From Bacteroidales bacterium (GTDB lineage Bacteria > Bacteroidota > Bacteroidia > Bacteroidales > Muribaculaceae): 39,547 bases of DNA. The translations under genes and the position numbers were made by a program. Shown in pieces: positions 1 through 6,454 of this stretch (position 1 is the first letter of the stretch; every line of letters begins with the position of its first letter). Location of the stretch: the NCBI GenBank assembly GCA_004553485.1, contig SFLG01000010.1, positions 1-39,547 of the forward strand, written 5' to 3'. The notes under the pieces were generated by a model that worked only from the letters and a program-made list of their open reading frames with translations, had not been told where the DNA came from and ran no database searches.

Positions 1-12
1 AAGTTTTTTGTG

Positions 13-20
13 TATCTTTG
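13..20 (+). promoter_or_regulatory. Promoter -7 box (TATCTTTG)
   Basis: TATCTTTG matches the Bacteroidetes -7 consensus TAnnTTTG. Transcription would start near position 26, just before the folded RNA at 35-341. A -33 element would lie at or outside the window edge, so only half of the promoter can be judged. Confidence 0.6.
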
Positions 21-25
21 CACGA

Positions 26-372
26 CAGTTCACGATGCAGAGCCTCGGCAGCGGGGTATGCGGGTGGGGCTGTTTGGCTCGCCTCGCTCAAGGGGCGGGC
101 TGTTGACATATTAAAAAGCGTTTATCGACGCTCCTTCTTGACGCCTTGAAACTTCACAACTTTTATAGTCACTGTCAAGAATGTAGCAAATGGTAGATTG
201 GCTTATGCGGTACGTATATCCGCCAGTGACAGACGTGCGAGCGTCTGTGGCCGGTATATACATATAACTGCATGAGGCTCTGTATGTTTGCTCGTTCTAC
301 AGTGATGGGCAATGCGAAGGCCTCAAGGCGTGGAACGAGCAACAAGGTACGGCTCTCACGCTTTTTCTTTTT
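26..372 (+). ncRNA. Structured non-coding RNA of unknown class
   Basis: No credible reading frame is present, but the sequence folds strongly. A 12-bp closing helix pairs 35-46 with 274-285. Inside it are a 9-10 bp hairpin at 76-101, a 5-bp hairpin at 117-132, an 8-bp helix of 135-142 with 174-181, and a long hairpin at 213-256 whose tip is CAGACG/CGTCTG. A separate 9-bp hairpin pairs 289-297 with 333-341, and a T-rich tract follows at 361-372, possibly the end. A promoter box lies directly upstream. I do not find the GAGGAAAGTCC core of RNase P, a tmRNA tag or tRNA-like end, or the single long hairpin of 6S RNA. It may be a stand-alone RNA or the first part of a very long leader for the gene at 585. 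The strand is inferred from the promoter. Confidence 0.6.
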
Positions 373-584
373 TTATATGGTTCCAATCTGATGCCATCGA
401 GGGGAGACCGACGGCAATTTGTTGAAAAAGGCAAGGTCCACCGGTGCCATCCGGTGTGACGTATGCCTGCAGGCCATGCGCACCGGTCGCACAGCGGCGC
501 GGCGCGAGCCGATAGCGAAGGGTAAAACCCGGCTGTCAACTAATTGCGATATTGTACTAACCAATCATAACACATTCTTAAATC
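373..584 (+). other. Leader-like stretch with small hairpins, no gene seen
   Basis: This stretch between the folded RNA and the beta-helix gene has no supported reading frame and no clear TAnnTTTG box of its own. It contains small dyads, such as GGGTAAAACCC nested inside AGCCG/CGGCT near 506-535, and ACCGG repeats at 440-490. It could be the 5' leader of the downstream gene, read from the promoter at 13-20. Confidence 0.35.
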
Positions 585-3500
585 ATGAGAATTAATCCTA
601 TCGTGAGGTTTTCGGCAGCGATAGCCCTTGCATCTGATCACCAAAGATGCGCCCAAGAAGGGTTTGACGTACACCGACCCCGAGCGCTATACAGGTGCTT
701 TCAAGAACAAACCCTTCACCTACCTCGTGAACTGGTGGACAAGCTGGAGCGAGCTGAACAGCCGCGTCACCCTTCAGGCCGGCGACAACGTTTACTTCGG
801 CCCCGGTTTCAACATCGGCAACATCGAAATCGCCACCAGCGGCATCAACCTGTACGGCAACAACAAGGACTGCCTGGGCTGGTCCGGAACCGCCACCGAT
901 GGCAAGTCGTCACAGACCCGCCTCGATGAGACCAAAGTAACGGGCTGCATCACCATCAAAGGCGGAGTCAGCGATGTTACCATCGCCGGTTTCTGCTTCA
1001 CCGGCAACGGCCAGATATATGCCAACAACGGCGGCAACAACAACATCCAGGTGCTCAACAACGTAATCGAGAACATCAATGCCCAGCCGAATAACACCAC
1101 CGAACGTGAAGATAACTGGGCCGTCTTCTACTTCGGCAAAGCCTACCGCGGCAGCGACTATGCCAGTGCCGCCGCATACAACCGCTACCGCGACATCACC
1201 ATCGCCCACAACGATTTCCGCGGCCGGGACATCGACTCCGAGGCCGACTGGATTCAGGTGGCCGGCTCATACGGCAATCTGCATATCCACGACAACCACT
1301 TCTTATACGGTGGTGACGGCGTCAACGTCTTCAACGCCACCGGCACGGTAAACATCCTGCACAACTGCTTTGACAAAGTGGGCAATGGCAAAGTTTATGG
1401 CACAAAAACCGGCACATCAAGCGATGTCATCGGCTCGTTTGCCGTGCGTCTGTTCACAATGGGTGTCGTCGAAGAATTTCCCGTTGACGTATATGTTCGT
1501 CACAACTATTTTGACGGATGCCAGGGCCAGAGCAGCAAATACGCCATCATCCGCTTCTGGAACCATGACAACAGCACGGATACGCATATTAATCCCAAGT
1601 GGGCCACGCTCTACATCAACCACAACTATTTCCTGAACAAAACCTCTTTTGTCAACGAGAAAAGTAACAAGACCGATGGACCGAAGTTGGGCTTGGGAAA
1701 TGAACCCAAATACGACCACTACTATGCCTTCTATTCTGACATAGTGGATGGGACTGATGCCGCCACTGTCGACTGGCGTTTCAACCGTTTTGACCATTCG
1801 GAGATGGAGTTCGCATATCTCATCAGCCCGTGGGACCGCAAGCGCCTTGAGGGAACCGGCCTGCTGTACCCCGGCCGTTACTACGCCTCGCTCAGCGGCG
1901 TCTTTGAGCACACCACTGCCGAATACTTAACCGGCGACGACCAGGCCACCGGCACGCAGTGCGACTTCTACGGCAAAATGCACGCGGACGGCACATACTT
2001 CGGCGGATATTTCAGCGGAAGTGACAGAGACAGCACTATCAACTATATCGGCGGCGACTATCAAAGATGTTACAATAAAAACCAGCACCTTTCTAAAACC
2101 GTCCAGGGCAGGTTCCGCCCGGGTCCCAACAAAACATCCACTGTAGTTCAGAGCTTTGACCGTGATGACGAAACCGGCGACCTTTATTTCGTCCAGGTGC
2201 GCAACGGCACTTACGGCAACACAAGCAACGATGACGGACCCGCCTCCAGCTGCGAAAAACCGGTTTTACTGACACATCTCTCCCGCAACGGTTCAAAAGA
2301 ATATATGTACCTTGACTATGCCGGTCATGGATCGAATATGAGTGTTTACCGGCACCAGGGTCAGGTATACATTGTAATGGGTGGTAACCAGAAAACTACA
2401 ACCTCAAGCGACCCGCGGGAGATTCTTATTTTCCCCTTTGTGCCGAGCAATCAGAATATCAAGCTCAAAGATAATAGTTTCACTGTAAATGGTGTAACAT
2501 ATAAAATAGCTCATAAACAGCCGTCGATTACTATTGGCACAAATGCTCCCAACGGCAACCCCGTACTAAGTTTTGTCTATCCGTCAATCGACCACTCCAA
2601 CAACCTCTATGTCGAGCGTCAGCGCACCGCAGGCGGCGACTACTTCACTGTCTACGAGGCTTCGGATACATCGCCGCCGGCGCCGAAAAAATTGGCAGCA
2701 CATCCACCTCGAGCGCCCGTCCCCAGCTCAACACGTACGACCAGGGCTTCAAGACCTGGGACGACCAGGGCTTCACCATCGCCGGTGATTATATCTATAC
2801 TTTTGAAGGCAACGGCGACGACGACACATCCCATCCCGACCCTGACGAGAAAGACGGCAAAGGCGCAGTTCAGCTTATCAACTGCATCAACTGGCGCAAC
2901 GGCACATTTATGTACCGCCGCCACATCAACAAGGAGTCCACATATAATACAGCCAACGCATATCCTGCCGATGCTAATGGTAATGGTAAAAAACTCGACG
3001 GTCCCGCCAAACTTACAGCCGGAGAACCCGAGGGTATCAAGGTGTTCCGTGACCACACAGGCCGAGCTCAGCTCGTAATCGGCATCGTCAATGGCGATGC
3101 CCCCCAGTCCGGTGTCAAGGGAACTGGCCGTCACTACAATCTCTTCTGCTACCGACAGAAGCGCACAAAGGTTGACAAAACTGTTAACGGTGTAGTTCGC
3201 ACTGTAATAGGCCGCGAGCTTACCAAGGACGCCTATAATAGCACATTAACTACAAAAATTCCTGACAGTAAGCTGAGCACCGATGCTACAGTATTGAACC
3301 TCACGAGTAGCAATTTGGAGCCCAAGTCACAGGACTTCTATCATAGCAACAACGGTGAGGCACGCAATGTCCACGCCACTATTGTGGGCGAGCACGCCGA
3401 GTACTTTACTCTCACTCCCAAAACCACGTACTACGCCAACGGTACAGACCTCAGCCTGCTGCCCACGCCCAACGACATCGACGTAAATGGCTCCACCAAC

Positions 3501-3872
3501 TGGGCCCGTCCTACCAACCGCGACTATAGCTATAACGCCAAGATGACCTACGAAAAGGCTGGGAACACCGCCCACACCGGCGAGCATACCTACGAACGTG
3601 GCTATACGCTGACCTTTAAACCGTCGAAGTACCTGAAAGAATACGACAAGGCTTGGGTCAAGCTGTCGTCGCCCGGTGCCGAGGATGTTTACATCCCCAT
3701 CAAGGCCACCTACTCCGGTCCGTTCACCTCGGTAGAGAATGTCATCAGTGACAATGGCGAGCTTGAGGTAGAAGGCTACTACGACCTGACCGGCCGCCGC
3801 GTGGTCAACCCCGAGGGCTTCGTCATCGTGCGCTACACCAACGGTACCGCCGAGAAGAAGTTTATCCACTGA
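585..3872 (+). pseudogene. Secreted right-handed beta-helix protein, broken by two frameshifts
   Basis: Three frames together give one protein of about 1,090 residues. The first (from ATG 585) supplies a signal peptide, MRINPIVRFSAAIALAS. The body then continues in a second frame from about 628 (LITKDAPKKGLTYTD...). The last third is in the first frame again from about 2690 to the stop at 3872. The body is rich in Asn/Gly turns and short beta strands (GNLHIHDNHF, TLYINHNYF), as in pectate-lyase-like parallel beta-helices of the polysaccharide lyase 6/chondroitinase B type. The C-terminus (YYDLTGRRVVNPEGFVIV then KKFIH) is the short sorting-like tail of Bacteroidales secreted proteins. The first junction looks like a small deletion around 624-640. 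The second lies between 2655 and 2692, where an A6 run offers an easy one-base loss. It is either a decayed gene or a sequencing error. Substrate and activity are unknown. Confidence 0.75.
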
Positions 3873-3977
3873 ACCGTTCCTCACCGGTAAACACGAAAAA
3901 AAGTATCGCATAATAATTTACTGGTTTTAGTTTGAATGAGGCTGCGCCCATGCATGTTATGCCGCAGCCCCTCTCCA

Positions 3978-4003
3978 GCGGGCGTGCCGTGAGGCACGCC
4001 CGC
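3978..4003. repeat. Perfect 11-bp hairpin after the beta-helix gene
   Basis: GCGGGCGTGCC, loop GTGA, then its exact complement. It lies 105 bases after the stop of the broken beta-helix gene, behind a weaker GGCTGCG/CGCAGCC dyad at about 3940-3968. There is no T tract, so it is a weak terminator candidate or a dispersed palindrome. Confidence 0.6.
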
Positions 4004-4017
4004 ACGTGTTAGTGCAA

Positions 4018-4108
4018 GCAAACCGCAAGGTTTGCCCATACTGCCGCGCAGCGGCCAATACTGCAAGCCGCAGGTTTGCCAATACTGCGCCCAACGGGCG
4101 CCAATACT
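4018..4108. repeat. Array of small hairpins separated by CCAATACTGC (cluster 1)
   Basis: Four short palindromes (GCAAACC..GGTTTGC, CCGC..GCGG, AAGCC..GGTTT, GCCC..GGGC) are separated by the near-constant spacer C(C/A)ATACTGC. The same spacer-plus-hairpin design recurs at 5401-5446 and 6000-6189. The stems differ while the spacer is conserved, unlike an ordinary tandem repeat. Confidence 0.75.
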
Positions 4109-4113
4109 TAAAA

Positions 4114-4146
4114 AACGCCGAAAAAGAATTTTTCGGCGTTTTTTTT
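4114..4146 (+). terminator. Intrinsic terminator, possibly bidirectional
   Basis: Perfect 12-bp stem (4114-4125 with 4129-4140), three-base loop and six further T residues. An A run precedes the stem, so it could stop transcription in both directions. The next promoter box begins two bases later. Confidence 0.75.
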
Positions 4147-4147
4147 G

Positions 4148-4155
4148 TATCTTTG
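4148..4155 (+). promoter_or_regulatory. Promoter -7 box of the kdsD-like gene
   Basis: TATCTTTG lies only seven bases before the ATG at 4163. Transcription starting about seven bases after the box would begin at or next to the start codon, so the mRNA should be leaderless or nearly so. Confidence 0.65.
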
Positions 4156-4162
4156 TCGCTGT

Positions 4163-4804
4163 ATGAAAAAGTTCAACAAGGAAAAGGTCTGCGAGGCTGC
4201 CGAGGTGGCCGAGACTATGCGTGGTATTCTTGACGCCGAGAGCCGCGCCATCAGCAACATACCTGTCACCGACGGCTATGCCCGGGCGGTGAACCTGATT
4301 ATCGAACGCGTGCATGGCCGAGGGGGCAAGCTCGTGACGTCGGGCATGGGCAAGGCCGGGCAGATTGCCCTCAACATCGCCACCACCTTCTCGTCAACGG
4401 GTACGCCGGCGGTGAACCTGCACCCCGCGGAGGCTCAGCACGGCGACCTTGGCGTGCTTCAGCCCCACGATGTGATGCTGATAATCAGCAACTCGGGCAA
4501 GACCACCGAGATAGTGTCGCTGGTGGAGCTTGCCCACGGCCTCTATCCCGACATTCCCTTCATCGTCATCACCGGCAACCCCGACTCGCCCCTTGCCGCC
4601 CTTGCCGACGTCACCCTCGCCACGGGGGCGTCGCCCGAGGTGTGTCCGTTAGGGCTGACGCCCACCACCTCCACCACCGCGATGACCGTCATCGGCGACG
4701 TGCTGGTGGTGAACACCATGAAGGCCATCGGCTTCACCGAGGACGACTACGCCATGCGCCACCACGGCGGCTACCTTGGCGCCCGCGCCCGCCGCGAAGT
4801 GTAA
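4163..4804 (+). CDS. kdsD: Arabinose-5-phosphate isomerase, SIS domain only (KdsD/KpsF/GutQ family)
   Basis: This 213-residue sugar isomerase would convert ribulose-5-phosphate to arabinose-5-phosphate in the cytoplasm, the first step toward the Kdo of lipopolysaccharide. Visible signatures are TSGMGKAGQIA (about 59-69), the SIS-type SNSGKTTEI, PAEAQHGDLG with His93, and the closing HHGGYLG. The paired CBS domains found in the ~320-residue enterobacterial KdsD are absent. Short SIS-only forms are known in Bacteroides, so this is probably intact. ATG 4163 is preferred over an upstream TTG that would lie inside the promoter box. The next gene is ribH, in the same direction after 100 bases. GutQ-like roles in sugar metabolism cannot be excluded. 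Confidence 0.85.
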   Translation: MKKFNKEKVCEAAEVAETMRGILDAESRAISNIPVTDGYARAVNLIIERVHGRGGKLVTSGMGKAGQIALNIATTFSSTGTPAVNLHPAEAQHGDLGVLQPHDVMLIISNSGKTTEIVSLVELAHGLYPDIPFIVITGNPDSPLAALADVTLATGASPEVCPLGLTPTTSTTAMTVIGDVLVVNTMKAIGFTEDDYAMRHHGGYLGARARREV

Positions 4805-4816
4805 GGGGCCGGGGCA

Positions 4817-4852
4817 ATTGGCCTTATTGGTCTAATTGGTATGATTGCCGGC
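4817..4852. repeat. 9-bp tandem repeat, four units (ATTGGnnTn)
   Basis: Four consecutive 9-bp units begin ATTG: ATTGGCCTT, ATTGGTCTA, ATTGGTATG, ATTGCCGGC. They lie in the kdsD-ribH gap. Two more ATTGG units occur at 5533-5550. Confidence 0.7.
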
Positions 4853-4904
4853 CTGCCAACCAACTGACTAACATCTATCTCGCCAACAATAAAAACCTAC
4901 TAAC

Positions 4905-5399
4905 GTGTCAACATCTCTCAACCAGGGCGCCGTCACTCTCGAGCTGCCCGTAGTAACCGATATGCGCGTGGCAATTGTCACCGCCGAGTGGAACAGCCAC
5001 ATCACCGAAGCCATGACCGCCGACGCCCTGCGCGTCTTTGGCGAGGCCGGCCTCGACCTCGACGAGGACGTCAGCGTCTTCCATGTCCCCGGGGCTGTCG
5101 AGCTCACCTTTGCCGCCTCGCAGCTGATAGAGACGGGTCTGTTCGATGCCGTCATCGTCTTTGGCTGCGTGATACGCGGCGACACGCCCCACTTTGACTA
5201 TGTCTGCCAGAGTGTCACGCAGGGCGTGACGGCCCTCAACGCCGACTGCGACATCCCCGTCATCTTCGGCGTCCTCACCGTCAACGACGAGCAGCAGGCC
5301 ATCGACCGCGCCGGCGGCAATCTCGGCAACAAGGGCGGCGAGTGCGCCCGGTGCGCCATCAAGATGGTGCACTTGGCGCGCACGGTAAAGGAGCTGTAA
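4905..5399 (+). CDS. ribH: 6,7-dimethyl-8-ribityllumazine synthase
   Basis: This is lumazine synthase, the penultimate step of riboflavin synthesis. It condenses 5-amino-6-ribitylaminouracil with 3,4-dihydroxy-2-butanone 4-phosphate. The 164-residue length is usual. Family signatures are visible: TAEWNS near 26-31, VPGAVELTFA at 61-70, GCVIRGDTPHFDYV with the catalytic His96, GVLTVNDEQQAIDRAG, and NKGGECA near the end. The start is a GTG; no ATG gives a full N-terminus. It follows the kdsD-like gene by 100 bases and could share its transcript. No other rib gene is in the window. Confidence 0.95.
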   Translation: MSTSLNQGAVTLELPVVTDMRVAIVTAEWNSHITEAMTADALRVFGEAGLDLDEDVSVFHVPGAVELTFAASQLIETGLFDAVIVFGCVIRGDTPHFDYVCQSVTQGVTALNADCDIPVIFGVLTVNDEQQAIDRAGGNLGNKGGECARCAIKMVHLARTVKEL

Positions 5400-5400
5400 T

Positions 5401-5446
5401 GCAAGCCTTGCGGCTTGCGGTATTGGCCGCTGCGCGGCAGTATTGA
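5401..5446. repeat. Hairpin pair of the CAATACTG type (cluster 2)
   Basis: Directly after the ribH stop come GCAAGCC..GGCTTGC and CCGC..GCGG, with the spacer seen here as its complement GGTATTGG and GCAGTATTG. It is the same element type as 4018-4108, in the other orientation. The first hairpin may also help end the ribH transcript. Confidence 0.7.
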
Positions 5447-5455
5447 GGGCTAATT

Positions 5456-5545
5456 GTCATATATGTCATATATGTCATATACGTCATATACGTCATATAC
5501 GTCATATACGGCTTATACGGCTTATATGACGTATTGGCCTAATTG
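5456..5545. repeat. 9-bp minisatellite, ten units (GTCATATAy)
   Basis: Ten head-to-tail 9-bp units: two GTCATATAT, four GTCATATAC, two GGCTTATAy, then two diverged units. It ends 31 bases before the ATG of the TM2 gene and is open in that gene's frame (Ser/Ala-Tyr-Thr/Met repeats). Unit loss or gain would change promoter or leader spacing without shifting the frame. Confidence 0.85.
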
Positions 5546-5576
5546 GTTTTGGCTTAAACTTTTAAACATTGGATAC

Positions 5577-5978
5577 ATGAACAACTATCAAAACAACGGG
5601 TACAACCCCAACGACCCGTACGGCCAGCGCCAGGGTCCGCCTCCTTACAACAATTACCAGGGAGGCAACGGTTATGGCTATGTGTCGCCCCAGTGGTACA
5701 ACAACGACGCCTTTGCCAGCGGCCCTTCGGGCAAGAGCCGCGGCATAGCCGCTCTGCTGGCCCTCTTATTGGGCGGGCTGGGCATACAATATTTTTACCT
5801 GGGCAAGTCTACGGCGGGCATCATCTGCCTGCTTATCTCGGTTGTCAGCTGCGGCATCCTCGCCCCGTTTGTTAGCCTTCTGGCGCTGATACAGGGCATA
5901 TTGATGTTCTGCATGAACAACGAGGCCTTTGAGCAGAAATATGCAGGGCCGATGTCCTCGTCCTTTCCGCTTTTTTGA
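5577..5978 (+). CDS. TM2-domain membrane protein
   Basis: 133 residues from ATG 5577. The N-terminal half (1-50) is a flexible Asn/Tyr/Pro/Gly-rich stretch. The C-terminal half has the TM2 domain: KSRGIAALLALLLGGLGIQYFYLGK, here given only as a landmark (about 57-80), then STAGIICLLISVV and a second hydrophobic helix, and the acidic tail NNEAFEQKY. Two helices are predicted to anchor it in the inner membrane. The molecular function of bacterial TM2 proteins is not established. The frame stays open upstream through the 9-bp repeat to about 5454, but the ATG at 5577 starts the natural hydrophilic N-terminus. The last codons (SSSFPLF) and the stop lie in one arm of a 21-bp inverted repeat. Confidence 0.8.
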   Translation: MNNYQNNGYNPNDPYGQRQGPPPYNNYQGGNGYGYVSPQWYNNDAFASGPSGKSRGIAALLALLLGGLGIQYFYLGKSTAGIICLLISVVSCGILAPFVSLLALIQGILMFCMNNEAFEQKYAGPMSSSFPLF

Positions 5979-5998
5979 AAAAGCGGAAAGGACGAGGA
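5955..5998. repeat. 21-bp perfect inverted repeat centred on the TM2 stop codon
   Basis: Arms 5955-5975 and 5978-5998 are exact complements with two bases between them. The left arm encodes the C-terminal Ser-Ser-Ser-Phe-Pro-Leu-Phe. No T tract follows the right arm, so it is not a standard terminator, although the RNA hairpin would be very stable. Confidence 0.85.
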
Positions 5999-5999
5999 A

Positions 6000-6189
6000 A
6001 GTATTGGCCGCTGCGCGGCAGTTTTGGCAAGCTGAAGCTTGCCCACAGAACCGGGAGGGCAGAGGGTGCGGAGTAAACTATACTGCGCCGCAGGTGCCCA
6101 TACTGCGCCGCAGGTGCCAATACTGCCGCGAAGCGGCCAATACTGCGGCGCAGCCGCCAATAATGCAAGCCGTCAGGCTTGCCAATACT
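6000..6189. repeat. CAATACTG hairpin array (cluster 3)
   Basis: GTATTGGCCGCTGCGCGGCAG at 6000-6020 is followed by a REP-type palindrome (6026-6059). From 6080 there are six further units in which short GC-rich palindromes alternate with C(C/A)ATACTGC. A strong terminator ends the array. This is the largest of the three clusters around the kdsD, ribH and TM2 genes. Confidence 0.75.
6026..6059. repeat. REP palindrome, GCAAGC family (copy a)
   Basis: GGCAAGC-TGAA-GCTTGCC followed by CACAGAACCGGGAGGG. It matches the copies next to the RAYT gene at 20-21 kb in both the palindrome and the flank. Confidence 0.8.
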
Positions 6190-6226
6190 GCGAAAAAGCC
6201 GGCCAAGCCGGCTTTTTCGCTTTTTT
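6190..6226 (+). terminator. Strong intrinsic terminator
   Basis: A 14-bp perfect stem (6190-6203 with 6207-6220), three-base loop and six T residues. It closes the kdsD-ribH-TM2 block; the A-rich left foot may also allow action on the other strand. Confidence 0.85.
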
Positions 6227-6293
6227 ACACTCTTTTAACGATAGAAATACGAGGGCAAACGTTATAGGGCTTAGAGATTTGCTATTTTTTTAG

Positions 6294-6454
6294 TAACTTT
6301 GCACGAAAATAACAAACTCTTTCCGGCGCCGACGTCGGTGTCGTAACCCGCACGGAGAGAGCAGCCCGACGGGGGCGCCGCGCGTCGGCATTTTCCCCAA
6401 CTGTCTCTGACACAATAACCATAAAACGATAACACAACGTTTTTTTTAAACATT
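6294..6454 (+). promoter_or_regulatory. nifJ promoter box and ~150-nt folded leader
   Basis: TAACTTTG at 6294-6301 is the -7 box; no well-spaced -33 TTTG is evident. The leader to the ATG at 6455 has a CTCTTTCC/GGAGAGAG helix around 6317-6361 and a CCGAC/GTCGG helix at about 6368-6388. It is long for this window and may carry post-transcriptional control. I recognise no known riboswitch. Confidence 0.5.

Noticed and set aside
55..100. tmRNA, from GGGGCTG near the start of the window
   Set aside because: The 5' GGGGCTG word is there, but there is no tag frame of the GETNYALAA kind, no T-loop and no tRNA-like 3' end.
2655..2692. Programmed -1 frameshift in the beta-helix gene
   Set aside because: The A6 run would allow slipping, but no stimulatory hairpin is seen right after it and a first, unrelated frame break exists at about 630. 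Decay or error is simpler.
4018..4108. CRISPR-like array of CAATACTG units
   Set aside because: Intervals are short palindromes of 10-18 bases, not unique spacers, and the repeat is too short.
5454..5576. Extension of the TM2 protein through the 9-bp repeat
   Set aside because: The frame is open, but the ATG at 5577 begins a typical TM2 N-terminus and there is no ATG upstream in that frame. Kept as a possibility under the findings.
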